Shown here: piece after piece, positions 54,413-64,000 of the stretch
How the letters are laid out: every line of letters starts with the position of its first letter
Numbering within the stretch: the stretch's first letter is position 1
Assembly: GCF_003086295.3 (NCBI RefSeq)
Contig: NC_092055.1
Coordinates: 127,573,484 to 127,637,483 of the forward strand
DNA from: Arachis hypogaea
Lineage: Eukaryota; Streptophyta; Magnoliopsida; Fabales; Fabaceae
Length of the DNA stretch: 64,000 nucleotides
Reading direction: 5' to 3'
The notes under the pieces: model-generated
What the model was told of the DNA's origin: nothing
Database searches by the model: none
The model's input: only the letters and a program-made list of their open reading frames with translations
Program-made: the position numbers and the translations under genes

Positions 54413-54428
54413 TTGGGTTGCCTCCCAA
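54413..54428 (-). promoter_or_regulatory. Post-gag hairpin of element F
   Basis: The minus strand reads TTGGG-AGGCAA-CCCAA, 50 nt after the gag-protease stop and preceded by AAGAAGCGCTT as in D. The stem pair next to GGG is T-A here and C-G... in D one position further out, a compensatory difference. Confidence 0.72.
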
Positions 54429-54477
54429 CAAGCGCTTCTTTAATGTCAATAGCTTGACAGTGGGCTCTCATGGAGCC

Positions 54478-56667
54478 TCACAGATGTGCAGAGCTTTGTT
54501 GAGACTCTCCAACACCAAACTTAGAGTTTGGATATGGGAGTTTAACACCAAACTTAGAGTTTGGTTGTGGCCTCCCAACACCAAACTTAGAGTTTGACTG
54601 TGGGGGCTCTGGTTGACTCTGCTTGGAGAGAAGCTTTTCCTGCTTCCTCTCCATGGTTGCAGAGGGAGATCCTTGAGTTTTGAATACAAGGGAGTTCTCA
54701 TTCCATTGAAGGACTATTTCACCTCTGTCAACATCAATCACAGCTCTTGCTGTGGCCAGAAAAGGTCTTCCTAGGATGATGGATTCATCCTCTTCCTTTC
54801 CAGTATCCAGGACTATGAAATCAGTAGGTATGTAAAGGCCCTCAACCTTTACTAATACATCTTCTACTTGTCCATAAGCCTGTTTTCTTGAGCTGTCTGT
54901 CATCTCCAGTGAGATTTTAGCAGCTTGCACCCCATAGATTCCCAGTTTCTCTATTACAGAGAGGGGCATGAGGTTTATCCCTGAACCAAGGTCACACAGA
55001 GCCTTGAAGATCATGGTGCCTATGGTACAGGGTATTATGAACTTTCCAGGATCCTGTCTCTTCTGAGGCAATGTCAGTTGATCCAGATCACTTAGTTCAT
55101 TGATGAACAAGGGAGGTTCAACTTCCCAAGCATCAATGCCAAATAATTTGGCATTCAGCTTCATGATTGCACCAAGAAACTTGGCAGTTTGCTCTTCAGT
55201 AACATCCTCATTCTCTTCAGAAGAGGAATACTCATCAGAGCTCATGAAGGGCATAAGGAGGTTCAATGGAATCTCTATGGTCTCTAGATGAGCCTCAGAG
55301 TCCTTTGGTTCCTCAGAGGGAAGCTCCTTATTGATCACTGGACGTCCCAGGAGGTCTTCCTCCTTGGGATTCACGTCCTCTCCTCTCCTTACAGGTTCGG
55401 CCATGGCGCTTATGTCAATGGCCTTGCACTCTCCTTTTGGGTTCTCTTCTGTATTGCTTGGGAGAGTACTAGGAGGGATTTCAGTGATCCTTTTACTCAG
55501 CTGGCCCACTTGTGCTTCCAGATTTCTAATGGAAGACCTTGTTTCATTCATGAAACTTACAGTGGCCTTAGATAGATCAGAGACTAGATTTGCTAAATTG
55601 GAAGCATTTTGTTCAGAGTTCTCTGTCTGTTGCTGAGTGGATGATGGAAAAGGCTTGCTATTGCTAAACCTGTTTCTTCCACCATTATTAAAGCCTTGTT
55701 GGGGCTTTTGATCCTTCCATGAGAAATTTGGATGATTTCTCCATGTTGAGTTATAGGTGTTTCCATAAGGTTCACCTAAGTAATTTACCTCTGCTATTGT
55801 AGGGTTCTCAGGATCATAAGCTTCTTCTTCAGAAGATGCCTCTTGAGTACTGTTGGATGCAGCTTGCATTCCATGCAGACTCTGAGAAATCATATTGACT
55901 TGCTGAGTCAATATTTTATTCTGAGCCAATATGGCATTCAGAGTATCAACCTCAAGAACTCCCTTCTTCATAGGCGTCCCATTACTCACAGGATTCCTTT
56001 CAGAAGTGTACATGAACTGGTTATTAGCAACCATGTCAATGAGTTCTTGAGCTTCTGCAGGCGTTTTCTTTAGGTGAATGGATCCACCTGCAGAAGTGTC
56101 CAGTGACATCTTTGATAGCTCAGACAGACCATCATAGAATATATCCAGGATGGTCCATTCTGAAAGCATGTCAGAAGGACACTTTTTGGTCAACTGTTTG
56201 TATCTTTCCCAAGCTTCATAGAGGGATTCACCTTCTTTCTGTCTGAAGGTTTGAACATCAGCTCTAAGCTTGCTCAGCTTTTGAGGAGGAAAGTACTTGG
56301 CTAAGAAAGCCGTGACCAGCTTATCCCAAGAGTTCAGGCTGTCTTTGGGTTGAGAATCCAACCATAATCTAGCTCTGTCTCTTACAGCAAAAGGGAAAAG
56401 CATGAGCCTGTAGACTTCAGAATTTACTCCATTAGTCTTAACAGTATCACATATCTGCAAGAACTCAGTTAAGAACTGAAAAGGATCTTCAGATGGAAGT
56501 CCATGAAACTTGCAGTTCTGCTGCATCAGAGAAACTAATTGAGGTTTCAGCTCAAAATTGTTTGCTCCAATGGCAGGAATGGAGATGCTTCTTCCATGTA
56601 AATTGGAATTAGGTGCAGTAAAGTCACCAAGCATCTTCCTTGCATTATTGTTATTTTCGGCTGCCAT
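54478..56667 (-). CDS. gag-pro: gag-protease of element F
   Basis: Intact 729-codon ORF. Gag homology is at residues ~20-215 (NNFELKPQLVSLMQQNCKFH, PFAVRDRARLWLDSQP, FLAKYFPPQKLSKLRADVQT, YEAWERYKQLTKKCP, IHLKKTPAEAQELIDMVANN). A Gln/Asn-rich linker contains RNHPNFSWKDQ. The aspartic protease is near residue 560 (CDLGSGINLMPLSVIEKLG) with LGRPFLATARAVIDVDRGEI near residue 645. The C-terminus holds three NSKFGV repeats, encoded by the CCAAACTCTAAGTTTGGTGT-type motif, and then the frame stops. Where D continues into RT, F has a stop, a hairpin and the spacer. The product would form particles and mature gag but cannot reverse-transcribe. Confidence 0.93.
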   Translation of the reverse strand: MAAENNNNARKMLGDFTAPNSNLHGRSISIPAIGANNFELKPQLVSLMQQNCKFHGLPSEDPFQFLTEFLQICDTVKTNGVNSEVYRLMLFPFAVRDRARLWLDSQPKDSLNSWDKLVTAFLAKYFPPQKLSKLRADVQTFRQKEGESLYEAWERYKQLTKKCPSDMLSEWTILDIFYDGLSELSKMSLDTSAGGSIHLKKTPAEAQELIDMVANNQFMYTSERNPVSNGTPMKKGVLEVDTLNAILAQNKILTQQVNMISQSLHGMQAASNSTQEASSEEEAYDPENPTIAEVNYLGEPYGNTYNSTWRNHPNFSWKDQKPQQGFNNGGRNRFSNSKPFPSSTQQQTENSEQNASNLANLVSDLSKATVSFMNETRSSIRNLEAQVGQLSKRITEIPPSTLPSNTEENPKGECKAIDISAMAEPVRRGEDVNPKEEDLLGRPVINKELPSEEPKDSEAHLETIEIPLNLLMPFMSSDEYSSSEENEDVTEEQTAKFLGAIMKLNAKLFGIDAWEVEPPLFINELSDLDQLTLPQKRQDPGKFIIPCTIGTMIFKALCDLGSGINLMPLSVIEKLGIYGVQAAKISLEMTDSSRKQAYGQVEDVLVKVEGLYIPTDFIVLDTGKEEDESIILGRPFLATARAVIDVDRGEIVLQWNENSLVFKTQGSPSATMERKQEKLLSKQSQPEPPQSNSKFGVGRPQPNSKFGVKLPYPNSKFGVGESQQSSAHL
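54511..54600 (-). repeat. Triplicated AACACCAAACTTA motif at gag-protease 3' end
   Basis: Copies at 54511-54523, 54544-54556 and 54577-54589. On the coding strand each reads (T)AAGTTTGGTGTT and encodes KFGV within NSKFGV. Confidence 0.92.
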
Positions 56668-58750
56668 ATCCTTTTCCTGTTCGAAAATTTCTTAAAGGGT
56701 ATCTCTGGATTGTTGTAATTTAGCTTCTCTCAATTTTTTTTTTCAGAGTCCTTTCAGGTTATGGATCTGCTTCAACAAGAATGTTCTTGTCCTTGCTCCT
56801 GCTCATATGACAAAGAAGAGGGCGCACAAAAATAATAATAATAATATGGGTCCTTTATACCACAGTATAGGGATCCCTTTGTGAGTGGAAGAAAAGAGGG
56901 GGAGACAAAGAATGTAATGTAATGGAAGAAACACATCTGTGAGGAGGGAAGAGAGGTGAGATGAGATGTTAGGATATGAATGAATGAATAGAATAGGATG
57001 AGAGAGAAGGAGGGAATTTTCGAAAATTATTTTTGAAAAGGAGTTAGTGATTTTTGAAAATGGTTTTTGAAAAATTGTTAGTATTTTTTTTTTCGAAAAT
57101 TTATGAAATCAAAAATAAAAATAAAAATAATTAGTTAATTAAAAAGAAATTTTTGAAAAAGGGAGAGATATTTTCGAAAATTAGAGAGAGAGAGTTAGTT
57201 AGGTAGTTTTGAAAAAGTTAAGAAACAAACAAAAAGTTAGTTAGTTAGTTGAAACAAATTTTGAAAAGATAGGAAGTTAGGAAGTTAGAAAAGATATTTT
57301 GAAAAGATATTTTTGAAAAAGATAAGATAAGAAGATATTTTTGAAAAGATATGATAAGAATTCGTTTTTGAAAAAGATTTGATTTTTAAAATCTCAATTA
57401 ATGACTTGATTCATAAGAAATCACAAGATATGATTCTAGAACTTAAAGTTTGAATCTTTCTTAACAAGCAAGTAACAAACTTCAAATTTTTTGAATCAAA
57501 ACATTAATTGATTATGTTATTTTCGAAAATTTGTGATAAAAATAAGAAAAAGATTTTTGAAAAATATTTTTGAAATTTTCGAAAATAACTAATAATTTTG
57601 AAAAAGATTTGATTTTTGAAAAAGATTTTGAAAAAGATAAGCTTTTCAAATTGAAAATTTGATTTGACTCATGAGAAACAATTTGATTTTAAAAATTTTT
57701 GAAAAAGTCAATCCAAATTTTCGAATTTGAGGAGAGAAAAAGGGAAAGATATTTTTTTGATTTTTGAATTTTTATGATGCAAGAGAAAAACACTAAAAGG
57801 ATGCAATGCATGAAATTTTTAGATCAAAACAATGAATGCATGCAAGAATGCTATGAATGTCAAGATGAACACCAAGAACACTATGAATGTCATGATGAAC
57901 ATTAAGAACATATTTTTGAAAAATTTTTTTAATGCAAAGAAAACATGCAAGACACCAAACTTAGAATTCTTTAATGCTTATACACTAAGAATTCAAGAAT
58001 GCATATGATAAACATGAAAAGACACAAAACAAAAAATCATCAAGATCAAACAAGAAGACTTACCAAGAACAACTTGAAGATCATGAAGAACACTATGAAT
58101 GCATGATATTTTCAAAAAATGCTAGATGCATATGCAAGTGACACCAAACTTATAATGTGACTCAAGACTCAAACAAGAAACAGAAAATATTTTTGATTTT
58201 TATGATTTTCTAATTTTTTTGGATTTTTATTTTATATTTTTCGAAAATTAAAAGAAAAATAAGGATTCCAAAATTTTTAATATGAATTCCAGGAATCTTG
58301 CCATGTTAGTCTAAAGCTTCAGTCCAGGAATTAGACATGGCTCACTAGCCAACCAAGCTTTCAAAGAAAGCTCCAATCCAAAACACTAGACATGGCCAAT
58401 GGCCAGCCAAGCTTCAGCAGGTGATCATGGATCAGCAGCGGGTAGATGAGCAACAACTAAATTGCTCTTGCTAACAAATTGCAAGCCTCAGTCCAAATAA
58501 ATTTAGACATGGCTTTACAGCCAGCCAGGCTTCAACATGTTTCATGAAACACTAGAATTCATTCTTAAAAATTCTGAAAAGAAAATATATTTTTGAAAGC
58601 ATTTTTATTTTTATTATTATTTTTTCGAAAACATATGAGAAAATTTTAGAAATATTTTTGAAAATTTTTTTTTTTTTGAAAAGAAAACGAAAAGAAAGTT
58701 ACCTAATCTGAGCAACAAGATGAGCCGTCAGTTGTCCAAACTCAAACAAT
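56668..58750 (-). other. Long leader of element F
   Basis: About 2.1 kb between PBS and gag ATG. It is largely low-complexity TTTTGAAAAAGAT / CGAAAATT words (57010-57780), with ACACCAAACTTA copies at 57952-57963 and 58141-58152. Three loosely repeated blocks carry 'AGACATGGCT/CCAGCCAAGCTTC' (about 58310-58540). No ORF. Confidence 0.75.
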
Positions 58751-58767
58751 CCCCGGCAACGGCGCCA
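58751..58767 (-). promoter_or_regulatory. Primer-binding site of element F
   Basis: The minus strand reads TGGCGCCGTTGCCGGGG, 6 nt inside the 5' LTR, identical to that of C and one base from D. Confidence 0.9.
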
Positions 58768-58773
58768 AAAACT

Positions 58774-60440
58774 TGGTGCACGAAATTGTGTTGTCCAGGC
58801 TCGAACAATCCCTGGCAATGGCTCCAAAGCTTGGTGCTTTGATCTTAATTCATAATTGTCACAACTTCGATACAACTAACCAGCAAGTGCACTGGGTCGT
58901 CCAAGTAATACCTTACGTGAGTAAGGGTCGAATCCCACGGAGATTGTTGGTATGAAGCAAGCTATGGTCACCTTGTAAATCTCAGTCAGGCAGATATAAA
59001 GTGATAATGGTGTTTTCGAATATGAAATAATAAAATAGGGATAGAGATACTTATGTAATTCATTGGTAGGAATTTCAGATAAGCGAATGGAGATGCTTTT
59101 TGTTCCTCTGAACCTCTGCTTTCCTGCTATCTTCATCCAATCAGTCTTACTCCTTTCCATGGCTGGCTGTATGCAAGGGCATCACCGTTGTCAGTGGCTA
59201 CATCCCCTCCTCTCAGTGAATCATATGCTCACACACCCTGTCACGGCAGGGCTATTCATCTGTCGGTTCCCGATCATGCTGGAATAGGATTCACCCTCCT
59301 TTTGCGTCTGTCACTAACGCCCAACAATCGCGAGTTTGAAGCTCGTCACAGTCATTCAATCATTGAATCCTACTCAGAATACCACAGACAAGGTTTAGAC
59401 TTTCCGGATTCTCTTGAATGCCGCCATCATTCTAGCTTACGCCACGAAGATTCTGGTTAAGAGATCTAAGAGATATTCATTCTAGCTTAATTCATGTAGA
59501 ACAGAAGTGTTTGTCAGGCACGCGTTCATAAGGGAGAAGGATGATGAGCGTCACACATAATCATCACCTTCATCACGTTCTTGGGTGCGAATGGATATCT
59601 TAGAAGCGAAATAAGAAGATTTGAATAGAAAATAGTAGTACTTTGCATTAATCTTTGAGGAACAGCAGAGCTCCACACCTTAATCTATGGAGTGTAGAAA
59701 CTCTACCGTATGAAAATACATAAGTGAAGGTCCAGGCATGGCCGAGATGGCCAGCCCCCAAAACGTGATCAAAGGATCATAAGGTAATCCCAAGATTGTC
59801 AAAAAGACGTCTAATACAATAGTAAGAGGTCCTATTTATAATAAACTAGCTACTAGGGTTTACATGAGTAAGTAATTGATGCATAAATCCACTTCCGGGG
59901 CCCACTTGGTGTGTGTTTGGGCTGAGCCTGAGTGTTGCACGTGCAGAGGCCATTTGTGGAGTTGAACGCCAGTTTCTGTGCCAGTTTGGGCGTTCAGCTC
60001 TGGTTTTGGATCCTTTTCTGGCGCTGGACGCCAGATTTGGGCAGAAGGCTGGCGTTGAACGCCAGTTTACGTTGTCAATTCTTGGCCAAAGTATGGACTA
60101 TTATATATTGCTGGAAAGCCCTGGATGTCTACTTTCCAACGCAATTGGAAGCGCGCCATTTCGAGTTCTGTAGCTCCAGAAAATCCACTTTGAGTGCAGG
60201 GAGGTCAGAATCCAACAGCATCAGCAGTCCTTTTTCAACCTCTGAATCTGATTTCTGCTCAAGTCCCTCAATTTCAGCCAGAAAATACCTGAATTCACAG
60301 AAAAACACACAAACTCATAGTAAAGTCCAGAAATGTGAATTTAACATAAAAACTAATGAAAACATCCCTAAAAGTAACTAGATCCTACTAAAAACATACT
60401 AAAAACAATGCCAAAAAGCATATAAATTATCCGCTCATCA
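58774..60440 (-). repeat. 5' LTR of element F
   Basis: 1,667 bp, uninterrupted. TATAAATA (minus) is at 59840-59833; palindrome tract at 59957-60068. It adjoins TSD ATATG at 60441-60445. Confidence 0.96.
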
Positions 60441-60445
60441 ATATG

Positions 60446-63400
60446 CCCATAGGACTTGTGGAAGCTCTTCAGCCCAAGCTCCCTTTGCATCTTATAATCT
60501 CCGTTTTAACCCAGCCAATATGACTTTGTTGGCAGCTTCGGCCTGTCCATTGGCTTGAGGGTGTTCGACGGAGGTGAACTGGTGCTTTATGTTCAAGTTG
60601 GCTACTAATTTTCTGAAGCCTGCATCTGTGAATTGATTGCCATTGTCTGTGGTGATGGAGTATGGAACCCCGAACCTTGTGACAATGTTCCTATATAGGA
60701 ATTTCCGGCTTCTTTAAGCAGTGGCGTTGGCTAGGGGCTCTACCTCGATCCACTTTGTGAAATAGTCTACCCCTACTATGAGGAATTTAACTTGTCCTGA
60801 TCCCTGGGGGAAAGGTCTGAAGAGGTCGAGTCCCCATTTTTCAAATGGCCAAGGCGAAGTTACGCTGATGAGCTCTTCCGGCGGGGCGATGTGGAAGTTG
60901 GCATGTTTCTGGCATGGTGGGCATGTCCTTACAAACTCTGTAGCTTCCTTTTGTAGAGTTGGCCAATAAAATTCCGCTCGGAGTACTTTTTTGGTGAGAG
61001 CTTGTGCTCCGAGATGATTACCACAAATGCCACTGTGTACTTCCTCTAAAACTTCCCTTGTGTTGGAGGTCGGCACACATTTTAATAGTGGTATTGAAAT
61101 CCCTCTTTTATATAGGGTGTTGTTTATGATAGTGTAATACTGAGCCTCCCGTTTTAACCTCTTTGCCTCCTTTTCATCTGTGGGGAGTGTTTCTGTTTTG
61201 AGGTAATTAATTATGGGGGTCATCCATCCTTGATCCTGACTTGTTATGGCTAGGACTTTTTCCTCTTCCGAGATTGACGGGTTCTGTAGCATTTCCTGGA
61301 TGAGGCTTTTATTGTTGCCCCCTGGTTTAGTGCTGGCTAGTTTTGAAAGTGCGTCGACTCAGGCATTTTGTTCGCGGGGTATGTGGCAGATCTTATATTC
61401 TCCGAGTTGTCCGAGATGTTCCTTGGTTTTATCCAAATACTTTTTCATGCTGGGATCTTTGGCTTGGTAGCTCCCTGTTATTTGTGAGGTGACTACTTGT
61501 GAATCGCTGAAGATGTTGAGTTTTTGAGCTCCAACCTCCTTAGCCAGCTTCAAACCAGCTAGTAACGCTTCATATTCCGCCTGGTTGTTTGAGGTCGGGA
61601 ACCCAAATTTGAGGGAAAGCTCAACTTGGGTTCCTTGGTTGCTTTCTATTATCACACCTGCGCCGCTTCCAGTCTTATTCAAGGAACCATCCACGTAGAG
61701 ATTCCATTCTGTGGGGTTTCTAGGGTATCTGTGAATTCTGCAATGAAGTCGGCCAAGTACTGTGATTTGATGGCTGTCCGAGCTTCGTATTGAAGGTCGA
61801 ACTCGGATAACTCGACCGCCCATTGTAAAATTCTGCCTGCTAGATTTGTTTTCTGCAATATTCCTTTTATGGGCTGGTCGGTTCAAACCTTAATGGTGTG
61901 AGCCTGGAAGTACGGGCGAAGTCGTCGAGATGTCAGTATGAGAGTATAGGCAAACTTTTCTATTTTTTGGTAGTTCAGCTCGGATCCCTGCAGCGCTTTA
62001 CTAATGAAGTATACAGGTTGTTGCCCTTTGTCGTCCTCTCGAACCAGTGCTGAGGCTACTGCCCGACTTCCTACCACAAGGTACAATACGAGTGGTTCTT
62101 CCTCTCATGGTCGAGTTAGGATAGGTGGTCGTCCTAGGAAGCTTTTGAAATCCTGGAAGGCTTGCTCGCATTCCATTGTCCATTCGAACTTCTTTCCTTT
62201 CCTTAAAGTGGCATAGAAGGGGAGAGATCTTATTGCTGATCCTGCTAAGAATCTGGATAAGGCTGCCAATCTCCCGTTGAGTTGTTGTACCTCTCTGACA
62301 CAAGTTGGGCTCTTCATGTTGAGTATGGCCTGGCATTTGTCTGGATTTGCTTCAATTCCTCTTTGTGTGAGCATGAAACTTAAGAATTTGCCCGCTTCTA
62401 CTGCAAAGGTGCATTTTGTGGGATTGAGTCGCATGTCATACTTCCTTATAGTGTCGAACACTTGGGCCAGGTCGGACAATAATGTCTATTCGCTTTGTGT
62501 CTTTATTAACATGTCGTCCACGTAGACTTCCATGATTTTTCCGATATGATCTGAAAAGACTTTATTCATTAGCCTTTGATAAGTAGCTCCCACATTCTTG
62601 AGACCGAAAGGCATCACGATGTAGCAGTAGTTTGTTTTTGGTGTCAAAAACGAGGTCTTTTCTTGATCTGGTGGATACATGGGGATTTGGTTGTATCCGG
62701 AATATGCATCCATAAACGAGAGGTATCTATATCCGGATGAAGCATCTACCAGAGCGTCAATACTTGGGAGTGGGTAAGGATCTTTTGGGCAGGCTTTGTT
62801 GAGATCGGTGTAGTCGGTGCACATTCGCCACTTTCCATTTAATTTTTTTCACCAAGACGACGTTAGCTAGCCATAGTGGGTACTTGACTTTTCTTATGAA
62901 TTCTGCCTCCAGTAGTGCTTGTACCTGTTCTTCCACAGCTTGGGATCGTTCTGGCCCAAGTTTTCTTCGTCTCTGCTGTACCGGCCAAGATCCTGAATAG
63001 ATCGCCAACTTATGACACATTAGTTTGGGGTCTATGCCTGGCATGTCTGCAGCTTTCCATGCGAAGAGATCGACATTATCTCGTAAGAACTGTACTAGTA
63101 ATTCTTTGGCGCTTCCTTTTAGGATCGTGCCAATATTAGTTGTTTTGTCCGAGGTGTCTCCGATCTGAACTTTCTCTACTTCACCTTCGGGCTGTGGACA
63201 GAGTTCTTCTCGTCTCTAAACTCCACCAAGCTCAATTGTATGGAACTCTTCTCCTCTGCCTCTGAGGTTTAGACTTTCGTTATAACAGCGGCGTGCCATC
63301 TTTTGATCTGCTTTTATTATAGCTATCCCTTCTGTAGTTGGGAATTTCATGCATAGATGTGGAATTGAGACTATTGCGCCGAGTTGATTTAATATTGTCC

Positions 63401-64000
63401 GACCTATTAGGGCATTGTAGGCTGAACTCACGTTGACCACGATGTAGTCTATCTTGAGTGCTCTGGATTGGTTCCCTTTTCCGAAGGTTGTATGTAGTGA
63501 CACGTATCCCAATGGTTGTACTGGGGTATCTCCCAGTCCGAACAGGCTGTTCGGGTATGCTCTAAGCTCCTTTTCTTCTAAGCCGAGCTTGTCGAAGGCA
63601 ATTTTGAATAAGATGTCGGCGGAGCTCTCTTGGTCTATTAATGTGCGGTGGAGATTTGCGTTTGCCAGTATGATGGTGATGACCATGGGATCGTCGTGTC
63701 CTGAGATGATACTGGATGCGTCTTCTTTGGTGAACGTGATTGCAGGGATGTCGGGTGCTTCCTCCTTCCCTTCGACATGATATACTTCTTTGAGATATCT
63801 TTTGCGAGATGATTTGGAGATTCCTCCTCCTACAAATCCGCCATGTATCATGTGGACGTGTCTTTCTGGTGTACGAGGTGATCGCTCAACTCGTCCGACA
63901 TCTTCATCCCTTCGTCTCTTTCTTTGCTCATTATCTCGGGTGACCAGAAACCGATCTAGTTTTCCTTCTCTCACCAATTTTTCTATGACGTTTTTTAAGT
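60446..64000 (-). pseudogene. pol: Protease, RT, dual RNase H and integrase of element E
   Basis: Minus-strand order. The gag end/protease is at 63977-63216 with HRTLIDQESSADILF (the glycine expected after Asp-x is Glu here) and LIGRTILNQLGAI. RT is at 63044-62105, with a frameshift near 62840, and has CTDYTDLNKACPKDPYPLP, YSGYNQIPMYPPDQEKTSF, MPFGLKNVGATYQRLMNKVF, YVDDMLIKT and FLGRPPILTRP. The usual RNase H remnant has VREDDKGQQPVYFISKALQG. The second RNase H is NLYVDGSLNKTGSGAGVIIE, NNQAEYEALLAGLKLAKE and FSDSQVV (catalytic D, E, D visible). Integrase has GNHLGAQALTKKVLRAEFYW, CPPCQKHA, KWGLDLFRPFP, TDNGNQF and ANGQAEAANKVILAGLKRRL. There are stops near 62490, 62100, 61890, 61358 and 60715. 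The rest of the frame continues at 48128-47679. Confidence 0.92.

Larger units (their letters stand above)
48134..60440 (-). mobile_element. Non-autonomous FIDEL-type gypsy element F
   Basis: 12,307 bp with perfect TSD ATATG at 48129-48133 and 60441-60445. The right LTR (58774-60440) is 1,667 bp. The left LTR (48134-51311) is 1,667 bp once the 1,506-bp solo LTR G and its 5-bp duplication are removed. By eye the two LTRs differ at about 17 positions (~1%), so insertion was recent. Orientation is minus: PBS at 58751-58767, gag-protease 56667-54478, third ORF 53578-52430, hairpin/PPT-like module beside the left LTR. RT, RNase H and integrase are absent, so mobilisation must have been in trans. 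Confidence 0.95.
42540..64000 (-). mobile_element. Tat-lineage gypsy element E (continues past window), with F nested
   Basis: Minus-strand gypsy element whose 3' LTR (42540-43063) is inserted into the copia integrase. Inside it are an antisense ORF, a tandem array, and pol reading from beyond 64000 down to 47679, interrupted by element F at 48134-60440. Diagnostic Tat features are an extra archaeal-type RNase H after the usual one and an antisense ORF between integrase and 3' LTR. The 5' LTR and TSD partner of GAAAC (42535-42539) lie outside the window. Confidence 0.85.

Overview
This window is plant intergenic heterochromatin built almost entirely from nested transposable elements. The LTR sequences (TGATGAGCGGATAATTTATACGC at the 5' end, repeated GGCGTTNAACGCC palindromes inside) match what I remember of the FIDEL-type Ty3/gypsy elements of peanut (Arachis), so I infer an Arachis-like legume. 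That identification is from memory and was not checked. I found no ordinary host gene, rRNA, tRNA or CRISPR. Every long ORF belongs to a mobile element or a transposase-like family.

Layout. (1) 1-6470: remains of a plant-mobile-domain (PMD) type gene on the minus strand. Its 3' part is duplicated as a ~1.35 kb inverted repeat, and a 1,681-bp solo LTR (target-site duplication, TSD, CTTAA) interrupts it. (2) 6480-7073: 3' end of a CACTA-like DNA transposon. (3) 7527-14160: an old LTR-like sequence split by a solo FIDEL-type LTR (TSD ACCTT) and by a 3.56 kb element that looks like a minus-strand LTR. (4) 14161-16204: AT-rich sequence with a decayed hAT-like end.

(5) 16205-42534: the 3' two thirds of a SIRE-like Ty1/copia element on the minus strand, running integrase, RT, RNase H, envelope-position ORF, polypurine tract (PPT), 3' LTR. 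Two elements sit inside it. One is a hAT-like element (37775-39905, TSD GTGATAAT). The other is an Athila-like non-autonomous gypsy element, called C (19710-37350, TSD GGATG), which itself contains a FIDEL-like gypsy element, called D (21727-31373). (6) 42540 to beyond 64000: a Tat-lineage gypsy element on the minus strand, called E, inserted into the copia integrase. E has dual RNase H, an antisense intron-containing ORF and a 108-bp tandem array. Inside its integrase sits a 12.3 kb FIDEL-related element, called F (48134-60440, TSD ATATG), whose 3' LTR carries a further solo LTR, called G (48602-50107).

How the parts work together. D carries gag-protease-RT-RNase H-integrase plus a third ORF, but two stop codons and a truncated 3' LTR disable it. 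F has open gag-protease and third ORFs, a primer-binding site (PBS) and nearly identical LTRs, yet no RT, RNase H or integrase, so it was presumably mobilised in trans by a D-like relative. C, D and F share non-coding architecture: a hairpin just after gag or gag-pol, a CpG-rich palindrome array, and a hairpin followed by a PPT-like motif that occurs upstream of or near the third-ORF position and again immediately before the 3' LTR. Sequence changes in the stems are compensatory. This shared set of cis-structures is the most interesting and possibly undescribed signal in the window.
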